A stretch of DNA of 64,000 nt from Lentzea sp. NEAU-D7 (GCF_026242055.1 NZ_JAPJDL010000005.1:193089-257088), one strand, 5' to 3'. Shown: positions 18,164 to 28,470, numbered from the stretch's first letter. Notes: generated by a model not told the origin, from the sequence alone. Made by a program: numbers and translations.

Positions 18164-19076
18164 TGGCGAGGAGTTCCTCGGACACCTGCCACACGCGCCG
18201 GGCCTCGTCGGCGTCGCGCAGCCGGCTGTAGAGGGCCTGCTCGGCGGGCGGGCCGCTCAGGTGGCCGAACCGGCTCGGGCCGTAGAACACGCCCGCCTCG
18301 GGTCCCGTCGCCGCGAGCAGGGCCGGGAGCTGGGCGGACTCTACGGTGCCGAGGACGCCCACCGACGACAGGACCCGGATCGCGCGCACGCCCAGCGTGT
18401 CGCCGGCGCGGCCGATCTCGGGACGGGCGGCGAGCAGGTTGGTGGGCGCGACGCCGGGATGGGCGAGGTTGCTCGTGATCCCCCAGCCGCCCGCCTCACT
18501 GCGCCGCGCGAGCTCCAGCCCGAACAGGCCGAGAGCGATCTTCGACTGGCTGTAGGCCTTGCCGCCGCTGTAGGACCGCTCCCAGTTCAGGTCGTCCCAG
18601 TTGATGGCGTTCTGGTTCGCGGCGATGCTGATCTGGGACGTCACGCGGGCGCGACCGGCCCTCAGCAACGGCAGCAGGTGCCCGACGAGGGCGAAGTGGC
18701 CGAGGTGGTTGGTGCCGAACTGCAGCTCGAACCCGTCCGCGGTGGTCTGCCGCTCGGGCGGGGTCATGACGCCCGCGTTGTTGACGAGGACGTGGACGGG
18801 CTTGCCCTCGGCGAGCAGCGTCTCGCCCAGCGCGGCCACCGACGCCAGCGAGGACAGGTCGAGCGCGCGCAGGGTCACGTCCGCGCCGGGGGTCCGCCGC
18901 CGGATCGCGGCGATCGCGGCCTCGCCCTTGCGCTGGTTGCGGACGGGCATGACGACCTCGGCCCCGGCCGCCGCGAGCCGGCCCGCGATGCCGAGCCCGA
19001 CGCCGTCGCTGGCGCCGGTGACGACGGCCCGCCTGCCGGTCAGGTCCGGGACCTCGATGTCGAACTCCCTGCTCAT
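18129..19076 (-). CDS. Short-chain dehydrogenase/reductase with a repeat-encoded tail
   Basis: 315 residues. NAD(P)-dependent oxidoreductase of the retinol-dehydrogenase-like SDR group. Rossmann motif [13 protein letters not shown] (about 19-31), VLVNNAGVM (about 100), and catalytic YSQSK (about 182-186). The last ten residues (CPGSPVGRQ end) and the stop are encoded inside the palindromic repeat at 18079-18163, so the ancestral C-terminus was probably altered by that element. Divergent from the MmyB-type regulator, a common pairing in actinomycetes in which the regulator controls the dehydrogenase. The substrate is unknown. Confidence 0.9.
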   Translation of the reverse strand: MSREFDIEVPDLTGRRAVVTGASDGVGLGIAGRLAAAGAEVVMPVRNQRKGEAAIAAIRRRTPGADVTLRALDLSSLASVAALGETLLAEGKPVHVLVNNAGVMTPPERQTTADGFELQFGTNHLGHFALVGHLLPLLRAGRARVTSQISIAANQNAINWDDLNWERSYSGGKAYSQSKIALGLFGLELARRSEAGGWGITSNLAHPGVAPTNLLAARPEIGRAGDTLGVRAIRVLSSVGVLGTVESAQLPALLAATGPEAGVFYGPSRFGHLSGPPAEQALYSRLRDADEARRVWQVSEELLARPCPGSPVGRQ

Positions 19077-19208
19077 CGCGCACTCCCCTGCTCGTCGTGG
19101 TGTCTTCCTCCACAGTGGCCGGACCGGCGCGCCCGCATCCAGGACCTCTCGCTCCGTGGCTACCGCAGCGCGCGCACGTTAGAAACTGGGGAGACGAGAG
19201 GAGCCGCC

Positions 19209-20093
19209 GTGATCGACCGAGCCGGCCTGGCCGCGTTCCTGCGGCACCGCAGGGAGGCGTTGCAGCCCGAGGACATCGGCCTCCCGCGCGGGCCGCGGCG
19301 CCGGACCAGCGGGCTGCGCCGGGAAGAGGTCGCCGCCCGGTGCAACATGTCGGCGGACTACTACGCGCGCCTGGAACAGGAACGGGGCACGCACCCGTCC
19401 GAGCAGATGATCGCGGCGATCGCCCAGGGCCTGCACCTGTCGCTGGACGAGCGCGACCACCTGTTCCGGCTCGCCGGGCACACCCCGCCGTCGCGCGGCG
19501 CGATCAGCGAGCACGTGAGCCCGGGCCTCGCGCGGATCTTCGACCGGCTGCACGACACCCCGGCCGAGATCGTCACCGAGCTCGGCGAGACCCTGCGCCA
19601 GACGCCGCTCGGCGTCGCGCTCACCGGGGACGCGACCCGGTACACCGGTCCGGCCAGGAGCCTCGGCTACCGGTGGTTCACCGACCCGGCGTCCCGCGCG
19701 CTGTACGAACCCGCCGACCACGAGTTCCTCGGCCGCATGTTCGCCTCGGGCCTGCGCGAAGCCCTCACCCGGCGCGGCCCCGGCTCGCGGGCCGCGCGGT
19801 ACACCGACCTGCTGCTCGCCCGCAGCGAGGAGTTCCGGAGGCTGTGGGACGCCCAGGAGGTCGGCATCCGCCCCAAGGAGGTCAAGCGCTACGTCCACCC
19901 GGCCATCGGAACGCTGGAACTGCAGTGCCAGACGCTGCTCGACCCCGACCAGCACCACTTCCTGCTCGTCTACACGGCCACGCCGGGCACCGAGAGCTAC
20001 GAGAAGCTGCAGCTGCTGTCCGTCGTCGGAGCCACCGCGCCGACGACGGACAGCCGAGGTCAGATCACGTCCACGAACACCGGGTTCGCGTAG
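19209..20093 (+). CDS. XRE-family regulator with MmyB-like ligand domain
   Basis: 294 residues. An N-terminal XRE helix-turn-helix (about 5-80, with RTSGLRREEVAARCNMSADY and RLEQERG) is joined to an MmyB-like PAS-type ligand-binding domain (about 105-280), which in relatives binds fatty-acid-like ligands. The start is the GTG at 19209, preceded by GAGAGGAG; upstream in-frame sequence belongs to antisense frames of the dehydrogenase. Divergent from the dehydrogenase gene and probably its regulator. The 3' end overlaps the convergent phosphoesterase gene by 34 bases. Confidence 0.9.
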   Translation: MIDRAGLAAFLRHRREALQPEDIGLPRGPRRRTSGLRREEVAARCNMSADYYARLEQERGTHPSEQMIAAIAQGLHLSLDERDHLFRLAGHTPPSRGAISEHVSPGLARIFDRLHDTPAEIVTELGETLRQTPLGVALTGDATRYTGPARSLGYRWFTDPASRALYEPADHEFLGRMFASGLREALTRRGPGSRAARYTDLLLARSEEFRRLWDAQEVGIRPKEVKRYVHPAIGTLELQCQTLLDPDQHHFLLVYTATPGTESYEKLQLLSVVGATAPTTDSRGQITSTNTGFA

Positions 20094-21694
20094 AACCAGA
20101 GGTCGGCCCACGGGTCCGAGTTGGCGATCTCGTCGATCATCGGGTCGCCCGACGAGGTGAGCCGCTTGCCGTCGCTGCCCCGCAGCCGCAGGTAGAACGA
20201 CCGCTCGACGTTCTTGAAGGTGTACGAGAACCGGATCTTGCCGGTGCGCGGCACCTCGAACGTCTTCGCGACGGTGGTCTCCGGCGCGAGGAACAGGTCG
20301 CGGTCGGCGGCCGGACCGGTGACCGGGCCCGAGATCAGGTCGACCTTGGCCAGCACCGGCCTGGCGCCGGAGAAGTTCGGGCCGGACGCGCGGTCGACCT
20401 CGATGGTGACCTCGACGTCGCCGCCGCGGCGCACGAACGTCCGCCCGCCGAGCGTCACGCCGCGCAGGTCGTCGCGCGAGCGCACGCGCAGCTGCAAGCC
20501 GTCGATCAGGCGGCCGTGGACGGTCAGCACCTTGCCCGCCTGCAGGCCGCGCATGATGTCCACGTAGGACTTCGACCGGGAGCCGACGATGTTCGAGCCG
20601 TACTGGCCGGGGAAGAAGTCGCCGTAGCCGGTCTGCTTGACGCCCGAGTCGATCGGCGCGCCCTTGGAGCCGGTGGTGGCGTAGTCCTGTTTGCCCGGCG
20701 TGAGAGTATCGCCGAACACCTGGTGGACGTCCGAGTTCGCGGTGATCCACCACGGGCGCCCCTCGGCGAGCAGGGAGTCCCACAGACCGCCGACCTTGGC
20801 GGTCATCCAGTCGAAGCCGCCGTGCGTGCGGTAGGACTCCGGCGGATAGCCGGGGAACGACTCGGGACCGGGCGCGGCCGTGTCGTAGTAGCCGCGCGCA
20901 CGGCCGGGGCCGCCCGCGGACTTCGGCATGCCGGCGGCCTGGTGACCGGGCGCGCCCTCCATGCCGACCGCGACACCGGGAGCCGCGTCGCGCCAGCCGC
21001 GGATCTCGTGCGGGCTGTCCACGCCGCGCCGGGACGGGTGGTTCGCGAACATCAGCGCGATCTCGGTCCGTCCCGAGAGGACCTGCGCCTCCAGGTACCG
21101 CAGGGCGGCCAGGGCGAGGGACTCGGCGTTGTTCGCGATGCGGCCGTCGTAGGAGAGCTCGAACGCCTTGAGGATGTCGACGGTGTTCCTGCCGGGCGGC
21201 AGGAACACCGTGGCGTGCTCCGCGCCGGGGATGTTCCACTCCAGGCCCTGGTAGACCAGCACGTCGCGCTGCGACCGGCGCACGCGCTCGATGTCGGGCG
21301 TGATCTGGTCGATCGAGAACTTCTGGTGCGCGACGCCGCCGTGGTCGGTGATGACGACCCAGTCGAGGCCGAACTCGTGCGCCTTCGCGACCTGCTGCGC
21401 GATCGTGTACTGGCCGTCGTCGGAGTAGTGGGTGTGGATGTGGTGGTCGCCCGCGTACCAGCGCTCACCACCGCCCCACGGGTTGACCGGGACGTGCGCC
21501 TCGGCCTTGCCGGTCCCGGCGGCCACGGCGACACCGGCGGCGCCGGCCGCGATGCCCAGGCCCGCCAGGAACCTGCGGCGCTCGACGGACGCCGGGCGGT
21601 CGTCCGCGGGGTCGAGCCAGCTGCCCTCAACCGGCTCTAGCTCGTGGTGGTGGTGCGCGTGATCACCGTGCGGGTGATCGTGGGAGTGGGACAT
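20060..21694 (-). CDS. Tat-exported PHP-domain phosphoesterase with His-rich leader
   Basis: 544 residues. The first 17 residues hold nine His (MSHSHDHPHGDHAHHHH), followed by a Tat signal (ERRRFLAGLGIAAG, about residues 38-51). The catalytic part is a PHP domain with metal ligands in DHHIHTHYSDDG (about 83), VITDHGG (about 114), GLEWN (about 150), FANHPSRRG and WITANSDVHQ; a C-terminal beta-rich region follows. PHP enzymes are metal-dependent phosphoesterases; the substrate is unknown. Export by Tat means it folds and loads metal in the cytoplasm, and the unusual His tail could aid that (inference). Overlaps the convergent regulator gene by 34 bases. Confidence 0.88.
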   Translation of the reverse strand: MSHSHDHPHGDHAHHHHELEPVEGSWLDPADDRPASVERRRFLAGLGIAAGAAGVAVAAGTGKAEAHVPVNPWGGGERWYAGDHHIHTHYSDDGQYTIAQQVAKAHEFGLDWVVITDHGGVAHQKFSIDQITPDIERVRRSQRDVLVYQGLEWNIPGAEHATVFLPPGRNTVDILKAFELSYDGRIANNAESLALAALRYLEAQVLSGRTEIALMFANHPSRRGVDSPHEIRGWRDAAPGVAVGMEGAPGHQAAGMPKSAGGPGRARGYYDTAAPGPESFPGYPPESYRTHGGFDWMTAKVGGLWDSLLAEGRPWWITANSDVHQVFGDTLTPGKQDYATTGSKGAPIDSGVKQTGYGDFFPGQYGSNIVGSRSKSYVDIMRGLQAGKVLTVHGRLIDGLQLRVRSRDDLRGVTLGGRTFVRRGGDVEVTIEVDRASGPNFSGARPVLAKVDLISGPVTGPAADRDLFLAPETTVAKTFEVPRTGKIRFSYTFKNVERSFYLRLRGSDGKRLTSSGDPMIDEIANSDPWADLWFYANPVFVDVI

Positions 21695-21765
21695 GCGCAG
21701 ATCTCAACCGGTCGAGCTGTCCAGGCAAACGAACGGAGGATGAACCCTTGTACCGGGAACTTCAT

Positions 21766-23151
21766 TCACACGGCCTGGACGGCCAGCAGAGCCAGGTCGT
21801 CGTGGTCGTCCCGGTCCAGCCACCTGAGCACGGCCCGCTCGCAGTGCCGCGCGATCTCCTCCGCCGACTGGCCCTTGCACTCCTTGAGCACCGCCCGCAG
21901 ACGCTGCTCGCCGAACAGCTCGGTGCGGTTCGTGTGCGCGCGGGCCTCGGTGAACCCGTCGCTGTACAGCACCAGCGTGTCCCCCGGTGCCAGCGTGACC
22001 TGCTCGCCGGAGAACCGGACGTCCGCCAGGATTCCGACGATCGCGCCCGTGGCGCTCACCTCGTCCACGGTGCCGTCGGCCCTCAGCACCAGCGGCGCGG
22101 GATGGCCCCCGGACGCGAGCGACAGCCGCGCTCCCCCGTTGGCCAGCGGCACCAGCTCACCGACCACGAGCGTGGTGAAGAGCTTCGAGCCGGTGGCGCG
22201 CAACGAGGTGTTCAGCAGGTGCAGCAGCCGCACCGGGTTGGTCTCGACCAGGGACAGCGCCTGCAGCGACTGCCGGACACGTCCACTGTGGACCGCGGCC
22301 TCCAGGCCGTGACCGCAGACGTCGCCCAGCACGAACGTCGCCGAGCCGTCCGTGCGCGGGTGGACGTCGTAGAAGTCCCCGCCGACCAGCGCCCGCTGGT
22401 GGGCCGGGATGAACACCGAGGCGAGCGTCACACCGCGCACCTCGGGCAGCGGCAGCGGCAGCAGCGCCGACCGCAGCACCTCGATCGTCCGCTGCTGTTC
22501 CGTCAGCTTCGACGCCGACTCCAGCGCCACGGCGGCGTGCTTGCCGAACAGCCGGATCCGCTCCACGTCGTTCGGCGCGAAGTCGCCCTTCCGCGCGACG
22601 ACCAGCGCACCGCCGACGCCCAGCGGCACGGCGAGCGCACAGCCGAAGTCCTCCGGCACACCCCAGCTGCCTTCACCCAAAGAGGTGATCCTCATCAGAC
22701 TGGACGTGCCGGTCAGCACCTCGGAGATCTCCGAGGCACGGCGGGGCGTGCGCGTGACGGTGGGCTCGCCGCCGTCGCAACGCCACCACTCCAGCCGGTC
22801 GCGGGTGGCCGGCACGACGGCGACGCAGTGCTCGCCCAGCAGCTCCGCCGCGAGCTGCACGATCGTCTTCAGGGTCAGGTCGCGCGACCCGCCGCCGGCG
22901 AGCCGCAGGTGCGCGTGGTCCAGTGTGGAGTCCGCGAAGTACCAGGCGCTCCAGCCGTCACCGAGGTCGTGCCGGCGGCCCGCGACGTGCACGTCGAACT
23001 GCCCGCCGACGCCGAGCCGGGGGAACCTGTCGGCGGCCGCGGCGTTGCGCACGCGCACCACTCCCGCGGCGTCCACGACGAAGACGGCTTCCCGCAGCCC
23101 GTCCACCAGGCGCTGCCAGCCGTCGAGGTCGATGCCCACGGCGCTGCTCAT
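21766..23151 (-). CDS. PAS/GAF-linked SpoIIE-type serine phosphatase
   Basis: 461 residues. A PAS-like N-terminus (LREAVFVVDAAGVVRVRN, about 18-35), a GAF domain (about 95-245) and a C-terminal PP2C/SpoIIE phosphatase (about 265-461). Metal-binding Asp residues are visible in VGGDFYDV, LGDVCGHGLEAA, LYSDGFTEAR and DDHDDLALLAV. Such enzymes dephosphorylate STAS anti-sigma-factor antagonists so that they can release sigma factors. Two STAS genes and an anti-sigma kinase lie within 6 kb, making them plausible targets. Divergent from the HAMP-array kinase gene with 137 bases between starts. Confidence 0.92.
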   Translation of the reverse strand: MSSAVGIDLDGWQRLVDGLREAVFVVDAAGVVRVRNAAAADRFPRLGVGGQFDVHVAGRRHDLGDGWSAWYFADSTLDHAHLRLAGGGSRDLTLKTIVQLAAELLGEHCVAVVPATRDRLEWWRCDGGEPTVTRTPRRASEISEVLTGTSSLMRITSLGEGSWGVPEDFGCALAVPLGVGGALVVARKGDFAPNDVERIRLFGKHAAVALESASKLTEQQRTIEVLRSALLPLPLPEVRGVTLASVFIPAHQRALVGGDFYDVHPRTDGSATFVLGDVCGHGLEAAVHSGRVRQSLQALSLVETNPVRLLHLLNTSLRATGSKLFTTLVVGELVPLANGGARLSLASGGHPAPLVLRADGTVDEVSATGAIVGILADVRFSGEQVTLAPGDTLVLYSDGFTEARAHTNRTELFGEQRLRAVLKECKGQSAEEIARHCERAVLRWLDRDDHDDLALLAVQAV

Positions 23152-23288
23152 CCGCTCTTGTCCTGCGCGGCAGGCCGGGTCATCACGGCCTCCTGCGGGT
23201 CGTTTGCGTGCATCGCGGCATCAAGTTACCTCGCTCCCAACCTAACGTGGCAGTCTTGGCTGCGACCACCGAGGCACGGAGGCTTGGA

Positions 23289-26200
23289 GTGACCACGGCC
23301 AACGAAGAGACGGACGCGACCCTCGAAAGGGTTCTCTCCGCCATGAGAGACCTGCGTGACGGCAACTTCCGCCGCAGGCTCGTCGTGCCGGGGAACGGGC
23401 CCGTGTCAGCGCTCGCGGACGTCTTCAACGAAATCGCGGAACGCAACCAGTGGCTCGCCGGCGAGCTCGGCCGGGTCCGCCAGGCGGTGGGCCAGGAGGG
23501 CCGGCTGACCGAACGGGTGGCACCCGCGGGCACCGCCGGTGGCTGGTCGCTGATCGCGGACTCGGTGAACGGCCTGGTCGAGGACCTGATGCGGCCGACG
23601 ACCGAGCTGAGCCGCGTGCTCGCCGCCGTCGCCGAGGGCGACCTGACCAAGCGCATGTCGGACCAGACGCTGCGCGGTGAGTTCGCCACTCTCGGCTCGA
23701 CGGTGAACGGCCTGGTCGACCAGCTGTCGTCGTTCGCCGACGAGGTCACCCGCGTGGCCCGCGAGGTCGGCACGGACGGCCGCCTGGGCGGTCAGGCGAA
23801 GGTGCCCGGCGTCGCCGGCACGTGGCGCGACCTGACCGACAACGTGAACTCGATGGCGAACAACCTGACCAACCAGGTCCGCAACATCGCCCAGGTCGCG
23901 ACGGCGGTGGCCACCGGCGACCTGACCCAGAAGATCACCGTCGACGTCTCCGGCGAGATGCTGGAGCTGAAGAACACGCTGAACACGATGGTCGACCAGC
24001 TGTCGTCGTTCGCGGACGAGGTCACGCGCGTCGCCCGCGAGGTCGGCACCGACGGCAAGCTCGGTGGCCAGGCGAAGGTCCCCGGCGTCGCCGGCACGTG
24101 GCGCGACCTGACCGACAACGTGAACTTCATGGCGGACAACCTGACGACCCAGGTCCGCAACATCGCCCAGGTCACCACCGCCGTGGCGCTCGGCGACCTG
24201 ACCCAGAAGATCACCGTCGACGCGCGCGGCGAGATCCTGGAGCTCAAGTCCACGATCAACACGATGGTCGACCAGCTGTCGTCCTTCGCGGACGAGGTCA
24301 CGCGCGTCGCCCGCGAGGTCGGTTCGGACGGCCGGCTGGGCGGTCAGGCCCAGGTGCCCGGCGTCGCCGGCACGTGGCGCGACCTGACCGAGTCGGTGAA
24401 CGTCATGGCGAACAACCTGACGACCCAGGTCCGCAACATCGCCTCGGTCACCACCGCCATCGCGCGGGGCGACCTGACGCAGAAGATCACCATCGACGCC
24501 CGCGGCGAGATCCTGGAGCTGAAGACCACCATCAACACGATGGTCGACCAGCTCTCCTCGTTCGCCGACGAGGCCACCCGCGTCGCCCGCGAGGTCGGCA
24601 CCGAGGGCCGGCTGGGCGGCCAGGCCCAGGTGCCCGGCGTCGCCGGCACCTGGCGCGACCTGACCGACAACGTCAACTTCATGGCGAACAACCTGACCAA
24701 CCAGGTCCGCAACATCGCGCACGTCGCCACGGCCGTCGCGAACGGCGACCTGTCGCAGAAGATCACCGTCGACGCGCGCGGCGAGATCCTGGAGCTCAAG
24801 TCCACGCTGAACGTGATGGTCGACCAGCTCAGCTCGTTCGCCGAGGAGGTCACCCGCGTCGCCCGCGAGGTCGGCACCGACGGCCGGCTGGGCGGCCAGG
24901 CCCGCGTGCAGGGCGTCGCCGGCACGTGGAAGGACCTCACCGACAACGTCAACCTGATGGCGGACAACCTGACCAACCAGGTCCGCAACATTGCCGCCGT
25001 CGCCACCGCCGTCGCGAACGGCGACCTCTCGAAGAAGATCACCGTCGAGGCCAAGGGCGAGGTCGCGGCCCTCGCCGAGACGCTGAACGGCATGGTCGAC
25101 ACGCTCCGCGCGTTCGGCGACGAGGTCACCCGCGTCGCCCGCGAGGTCGGCACCGAGGGCATCCTGGGCGGCCAGGCCCGCGTGTCCGGCGTCGCCGGCA
25201 CGTGGAAGGACCTCACCGACTCGGTGAACTTCATGGCGGACAACCTGACCAACCAGGTCCGCAACATCGCCCAGGTCACCACCGCCGTGGCGCAGGGCGA
25301 CCTGACGAAGAAGATCGACGTCTCGGCCCGCGGCGAGATCCTGGAGCTGAAGACCACCATCAACACGATGGTCGACCAGCTCAGCTCGTTCGCCGACGAG
25401 GTCACCCGCGTCGCCCGCGAGGTCGGCACGGAGGGCAAGCTCGGCGGTCAGGCCGAGGTCGACGGCGTGGCCGGCACGTGGTCGAAGCTGACCGACAACG
25501 TCAACCAGCTCGCCTCGAACCTGACCACCCAGGTCCGCGCCATCGCCGCCGTCGCCACCGCCGTGACCGCGGGCGACCTGACCAGGCAGATCACCGTCGA
25601 CGCGTCCGGTGAGCTCGCGGAGCTCAAGGACAACGTCAACCAGATGATCGCGAACCTGAAGGAGACCACGCGCGCCAACCGCGAGCAGTACTGGCTCAAG
25701 ACGAACCTGGCACGCCTGTCCGGTCTGATGCAGGGCCACCGCGACCTGCGCGCGCTGGCGTCGTTGATCATGAGCGAGCTGACGCCGCTGGTCAGCGCCC
25801 ACCACGGCGCGTTCTTCCAGATCGAGGAGGACGACTCCAAGCAGACGCTGGAGCTGACCGCCACCTACGGCTTCCGCCTGGACGCCGCCCGCACGACCCG
25901 CGTGGCCATGGGCGAGTCCCTGGTGGGGCAGGCGGCCCTGGAGAAGAAGACGATCCTGGTCAGCGACGTCCCCGGCGGCTACCTGACCGTCTCCTCGGCG
26001 CTCGGCGAGTCGGCCCCGGTGAACCTCGTGATCCTGCCGATCCTGTTCCAGGGCGAGACCCTGGGCGTGATCGAGCTGGCGTCCCTCAACGAGTTCTCCG
26101 ACGTCCACCTCGACCTCCTGGACCAGCTGAAGGAGGCCATCGGCGTCAACGTCAACACGCTGCTGGCCAACTCCCGCACCGACGCCCTGCTGGTCGAGTC

Positions 26201-27434
26201 CCAGCGCCTCACGACGGAGCTCAGGGCCGGTTCCGAGGAACTGGAGGACCGCGCGCGCCAGCTCCAGACGGCCTCGAAGTACAAGTCCGAGTTCATGGCC
26301 AACATGTCCCACGAGCTCCGGACGCCGCTGAACTCGCTGCTGATCCTGGCCAAGCTGCTCGCCGACAACCTCGACGGCAACCTCAACCCCAAGCAGGTCG
26401 AGTTCGCCCGCACGATCCACTCGTCCGGCTCGGACCTCCTGCAGCTCATCAACGACATCCTCGACCTCACCAAGGTCGAGGCAGGCCACATGACGCTGCA
26501 CGAGGACCCGGTCCACCTGGACGAGCTCGTCCGCTACGTCGAGACGTTGTGCCTGCCGCTGACGGCCGAGAAGAACCTCGAGTTCTCCGTGCGGGTGGAC
26601 CCGAACGTCCCGGAGACGCTCCACACCGACGAACACCGCCTTCAGCAGATCCTCAGGAACCTGCTCTCGAACGCGGTGAAGTTCACCCACGACGGCGGCA
26701 TCCGCCTGCACGTGCGCATGGACGACCCGTCCACCGTGGCGTTCGACGTACACGACACCGGCATCGGCATCCCGGCCGAGAAGCTCGCCGTGATCTTCGA
26801 GGCCTTCCAGCAGGCGGACGGCACCACGTCGCGCAAGTACGGCGGTACGGGCCTGGGCCTGTCCATCAGCCGTGAGCTGGCACAACTGCTCAACGGCGCC
26901 CTGCGGGTCCGCTCGGAGCCGGGCATCGGCTCGACCTTCACCCTCTGCCTCCCGCTGGGCAAGGTCGTCCCGGACGCGGTCGTCCTGCCGGAACCGCCCC
27001 CGATCGTCACCCCGGCGCCGGTCCTGGCCGCCTCGAGCTCGATCCGCTTCCACGGCGAGAAGGTCCTCGTGGTGGACGACGACCTGCGCAACGTCTTCGC
27101 GCTCACGAGCGTGCTCGAGCTGGTGGGCCTGGAGGCGATCTACGCCGACAACGGCATCACGGGCGTGCGGGCACTCGAGCAGTACGACGACGTGGCCATC
27201 GTGCTGATGGACATCATGATGCCCGAGCTGGACGGCAACGCCACGATCTCGGCGATCCGCGCGATGGAGCGCTACGCCGACCTCCCGGTGATCGCCGTCA
27301 CGGCCAAGGCCATGAAGGGCGACCGCGAGAAGTCCCTGGCCTCAGGAGCCACCGACTACGTCACCAAACCCGTGGACACCGAGCACCTGATCCGGCTGAT
27401 CGCCTACTACCTGGGCGTCTCGGCGGAGGCCTGA
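23289..27434 (+). CDS. Soluble hybrid histidine kinase with a tandem HAMP array
   Basis: 1381 residues, no transmembrane segment. After one divergent HAMP-like unit (DGNFRRRL near residue 24) come eight HAMP repeats with a 92-93-residue period, each with a GDL core (EGDLTKRM near 116, then [56 protein letters not shown]). Then a GAF domain (about 828-965), a HisKA domain with phospho-accepting His1008 ([10 protein letters not shown]), a HATPase domain with GTGLGLSI, and a receiver domain with Asp1308 ([10 protein letters not shown]). The architecture resembles fungal group III osmosensing hybrid kinases. The GTG start follows GGAGG by 6 bases. It is divergent from the SpoIIE phosphatase gene. 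Confidence 0.93.
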   Translation: MTTANEETDATLERVLSAMRDLRDGNFRRRLVVPGNGPVSALADVFNEIAERNQWLAGELGRVRQAVGQEGRLTERVAPAGTAGGWSLIADSVNGLVEDLMRPTTELSRVLAAVAEGDLTKRMSDQTLRGEFATLGSTVNGLVDQLSSFADEVTRVAREVGTDGRLGGQAKVPGVAGTWRDLTDNVNSMANNLTNQVRNIAQVATAVATGDLTQKITVDVSGEMLELKNTLNTMVDQLSSFADEVTRVAREVGTDGKLGGQAKVPGVAGTWRDLTDNVNFMADNLTTQVRNIAQVTTAVALGDLTQKITVDARGEILELKSTINTMVDQLSSFADEVTRVAREVGSDGRLGGQAQVPGVAGTWRDLTESVNVMANNLTTQVRNIASVTTAIARGDLTQKITIDARGEILELKTTINTMVDQLSSFADEATRVAREVGTEGRLGGQAQVPGVAGTWRDLTDNVNFMANNLTNQVRNIAHVATAVANGDLSQKITVDARGEILELKSTLNVMVDQLSSFAEEVTRVAREVGTDGRLGGQARVQGVAGTWKDLTDNVNLMADNLTNQVRNIAAVATAVANGDLSKKITVEAKGEVAALAETLNGMVDTLRAFGDEVTRVAREVGTEGILGGQARVSGVAGTWKDLTDSVNFMADNLTNQVRNIAQVTTAVAQGDLTKKIDVSARGEILELKTTINTMVDQLSSFADEVTRVAREVGTEGKLGGQAEVDGVAGTWSKLTDNVNQLASNLTTQVRAIAAVATAVTAGDLTRQITVDASGELAELKDNVNQMIANLKETTRANREQYWLKTNLARLSGLMQGHRDLRALASLIMSELTPLVSAHHGAFFQIEEDDSKQTLELTATYGFRLDAARTTRVAMGESLVGQAALEKKTILVSDVPGGYLTVSSALGESAPVNLVILPILFQGETLGVIELASLNEFSDVHLDLLDQLKEAIGVNVNTLLANSRTDALLVESQRLTTELRAGSEELEDRARQLQTASKYKSEFMANMSHELRTPLNSLLILAKLLADNLDGNLNPKQVEFARTIHSSGSDLLQLINDILDLTKVEAGHMTLHEDPVHLDELVRYVETLCLPLTAEKNLEFSVRVDPNVPETLHTDEHRLQQILRNLLSNAVKFTHDGGIRLHVRMDDPSTVAFDVHDTGIGIPAEKLAVIFEAFQQADGTTSRKYGGTGLGLSISRELAQLLNGALRVRSEPGIGSTFTLCLPLGKVVPDAVVLPEPPPIVTPAPVLAASSSIRFHGEKVLVVDDDLRNVFALTSVLELVGLEAIYADNGITGVRALEQYDDVAIVLMDIMMPELDGNATISAIRAMERYADLPVIAVTAKAMKGDREKSLASGATDYVTKPVDTEHLIRLIAYYLGVSAEA
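23607..25650 (+). repeat. Tandem 276-bp coding repeat (eight HAMP units)
   Basis: Eight direct repeats of 276 bp (the first spacing is 279) inside the kinase gene. Long stretches are nearly identical between units, for example the segment encoding [13 protein letters not shown] and [11 protein letters not shown] sequences and ATGGTCGACCAGCT. Conservation at DNA level in adjacent units suggests recent duplication or gene conversion. Boundaries are approximate. Confidence 0.85.
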
Positions 27435-27440
27435 CGGCCC

Positions 27441-27532
27441 TAGGTCGTGTCCCGGAGGTTCGTCCGGTGGCAGGCGCGGGCGAGAGACCCGGAGCCGCTA
27501 CTGCCGCCCGACGGGACTTCGGGGACACGGCC
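27441..27532. repeat. Palindromic repeat element, copy 2
   Basis: Second copy of the element at 18079-18163, starting 7 bases after the kinase stop. It shares the ends TAGGTCGTGTCCCGGA and GGGACACGGCC and the inner CGTCCGGTGGCAGGCGCGGG and CTACTGCCGCCCGACGGGAC blocks, but has a 7-base-longer centre. It lies between convergent genes and would fold into a long hairpin, so it may also serve as a terminator. Confidence 0.8.
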
Positions 27533-27589
27533 CAGCCGCGTGGAACGGGCGAGACCGGCGACGGCCCGCCCTTCCGCGCGACGCGCCCC

Positions 27590-27937
27590 TCAGCGGGCGG
27601 AGTCCACCGCCTCCTGCACGGCGAGGTCCACCGACTCGTGCAGGTTCAGCACCTCGGCCACGTCGGCCAGCTCGAACAGCCGCCGGACCGGCGGCTGGGC
27701 GGCCGCGATCCTCAGCTGACCGCCGGCCTCGGCCAGCCGGCGGTGCCAGTCGAGCACCAGCGCCAGCCCGGTCGAGTCCATGAACGCGAGTCCGGCCAGG
27801 TCGAGCACCGCGTGCGCCCCGGTCACGTCCTCGTCGAGCCTCGCGGCCAACAGGGGGACGGTGTCGATGTCCAGCTCGCCGGCGACGGCGAGCACTCGCC
27901 ATCCCCGCTGGACCTCGCTGCCGACGTTGAGCTCCAT
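27590..27937 (-). CDS. STAS-domain anti-sigma-factor antagonist
   Basis: 115 residues. A complete STAS domain: AVAGELDIDTVPLL (about 19-32) and LAGLAFMDSTGLALVLD with the phosphorylatable Ser in MDSTG near residue 58. In partner-switching systems the unphosphorylated form binds an RsbW-like anti-sigma factor. The start is the ATG at 27937 with GAAGGGA upstream; a longer frame to 28132 would overlap the divergent anti-sigma gene. It lies 117 bases from that divergent gene, its likely partner. Confidence 0.9.
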   Translation of the reverse strand: MELNVGSEVQRGWRVLAVAGELDIDTVPLLAARLDEDVTGAHAVLDLAGLAFMDSTGLALVLDWHRRLAEAGGQLRIAAAQPPVRRLFELADVAEVLNLHESVDLAVQEAVDSAR

Positions 27938-28053
27938 CGTCGCCGTTCCCTTCGCCACGCCCGACTCGTGCGACCCAAATCGTGCAGCACGACGTTCGAC
28001 CATGCGACCACCGGGGGGCTGAAAGATCCGAACGACGCGCCGGATGTGCGACG

Positions 28054-28449
28054 ATGCGCCTTGTGTTGAACGACCCACTGGCAGAGGTGCGGGTGACCCT
28101 GACCGCTGAGGGCGGTTCGTGCGCTCGCGCACGTCAGGTGGTGCGCGAGGCCGCGGCGTCGTGGGAGCTGTCCGAGGACCTCAGCGACGACGCGCAGCTC
28201 GTCGTCACCGAGCTCGTGTCCAACGGCATCGATCATGGTGAGGGACCGATCACACTCACCGTGAGCCGCAAGGCGGGCGGCATGCTCGTCGAGGTGCGCG
28301 ACGAGTCGCCGAAGCTGCCTGAGCTGAGACCGGTCGACCCCAGCAGCCCGCGCGGGCGCGGCATGCAGCTCGTGCAGGCGCTGAGCGTGGAGTGGGGCAC
28401 GAGACCGCAGAACGGCGGAAAAGTGGTCTGGGCTCAGCTAGAACCGTGA
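28054..28449 (+). CDS. RsbW-like anti-sigma factor / serine kinase (HATPase)
   Basis: 131 residues. GHKL-type ATPase: N-box ELVSNGIDHG (about residue 52-61), G1 box VEVRDESP, and G2 region SSPRGRGMQLVQALSVEWG. RsbW/SpoIIAB-like proteins sequester a sigma factor and phosphorylate the STAS antagonist. It is divergent from one STAS gene and upstream of another, so it may switch between two antagonists. The start is the ATG at 28054, with an alternative GTG at 28063; neither has a strong ribosome-binding site. No cognate sigma-factor gene lies in the window. Confidence 0.88.
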   Translation: MRLVLNDPLAEVRVTLTAEGGSCARARQVVREAAASWELSEDLSDDAQLVVTELVSNGIDHGEGPITLTVSRKAGGMLVEVRDESPKLPELRPVDPSSPRGRGMQLVQALSVEWGTRPQNGGKVVWAQLEP

Positions 28450-28470
28450 AAACGGGGTACCTCAACCCTT

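Noticed and set aside
17559..20093. An 844-residue frame on the plus strand
   Set aside because: Only the last 294 codons look real (the XRE regulator); the rest overlaps the AlkB-type gene in another frame and the dehydrogenase in antisense.
23607..25650. Regular repeats that might be taken for a CRISPR or satellite array
   Set aside because: The 276-bp period is in frame, encodes HAMP units, and has no unique spacers.
23406..27053. A 1215-residue open frame antisense to the HAMP kinase gene
   Set aside because: A shadow of high-GC codon bias and tandem repeats; it is Arg/Leu/Val/Asp-rich without domains, and the sense frame has clear ones.
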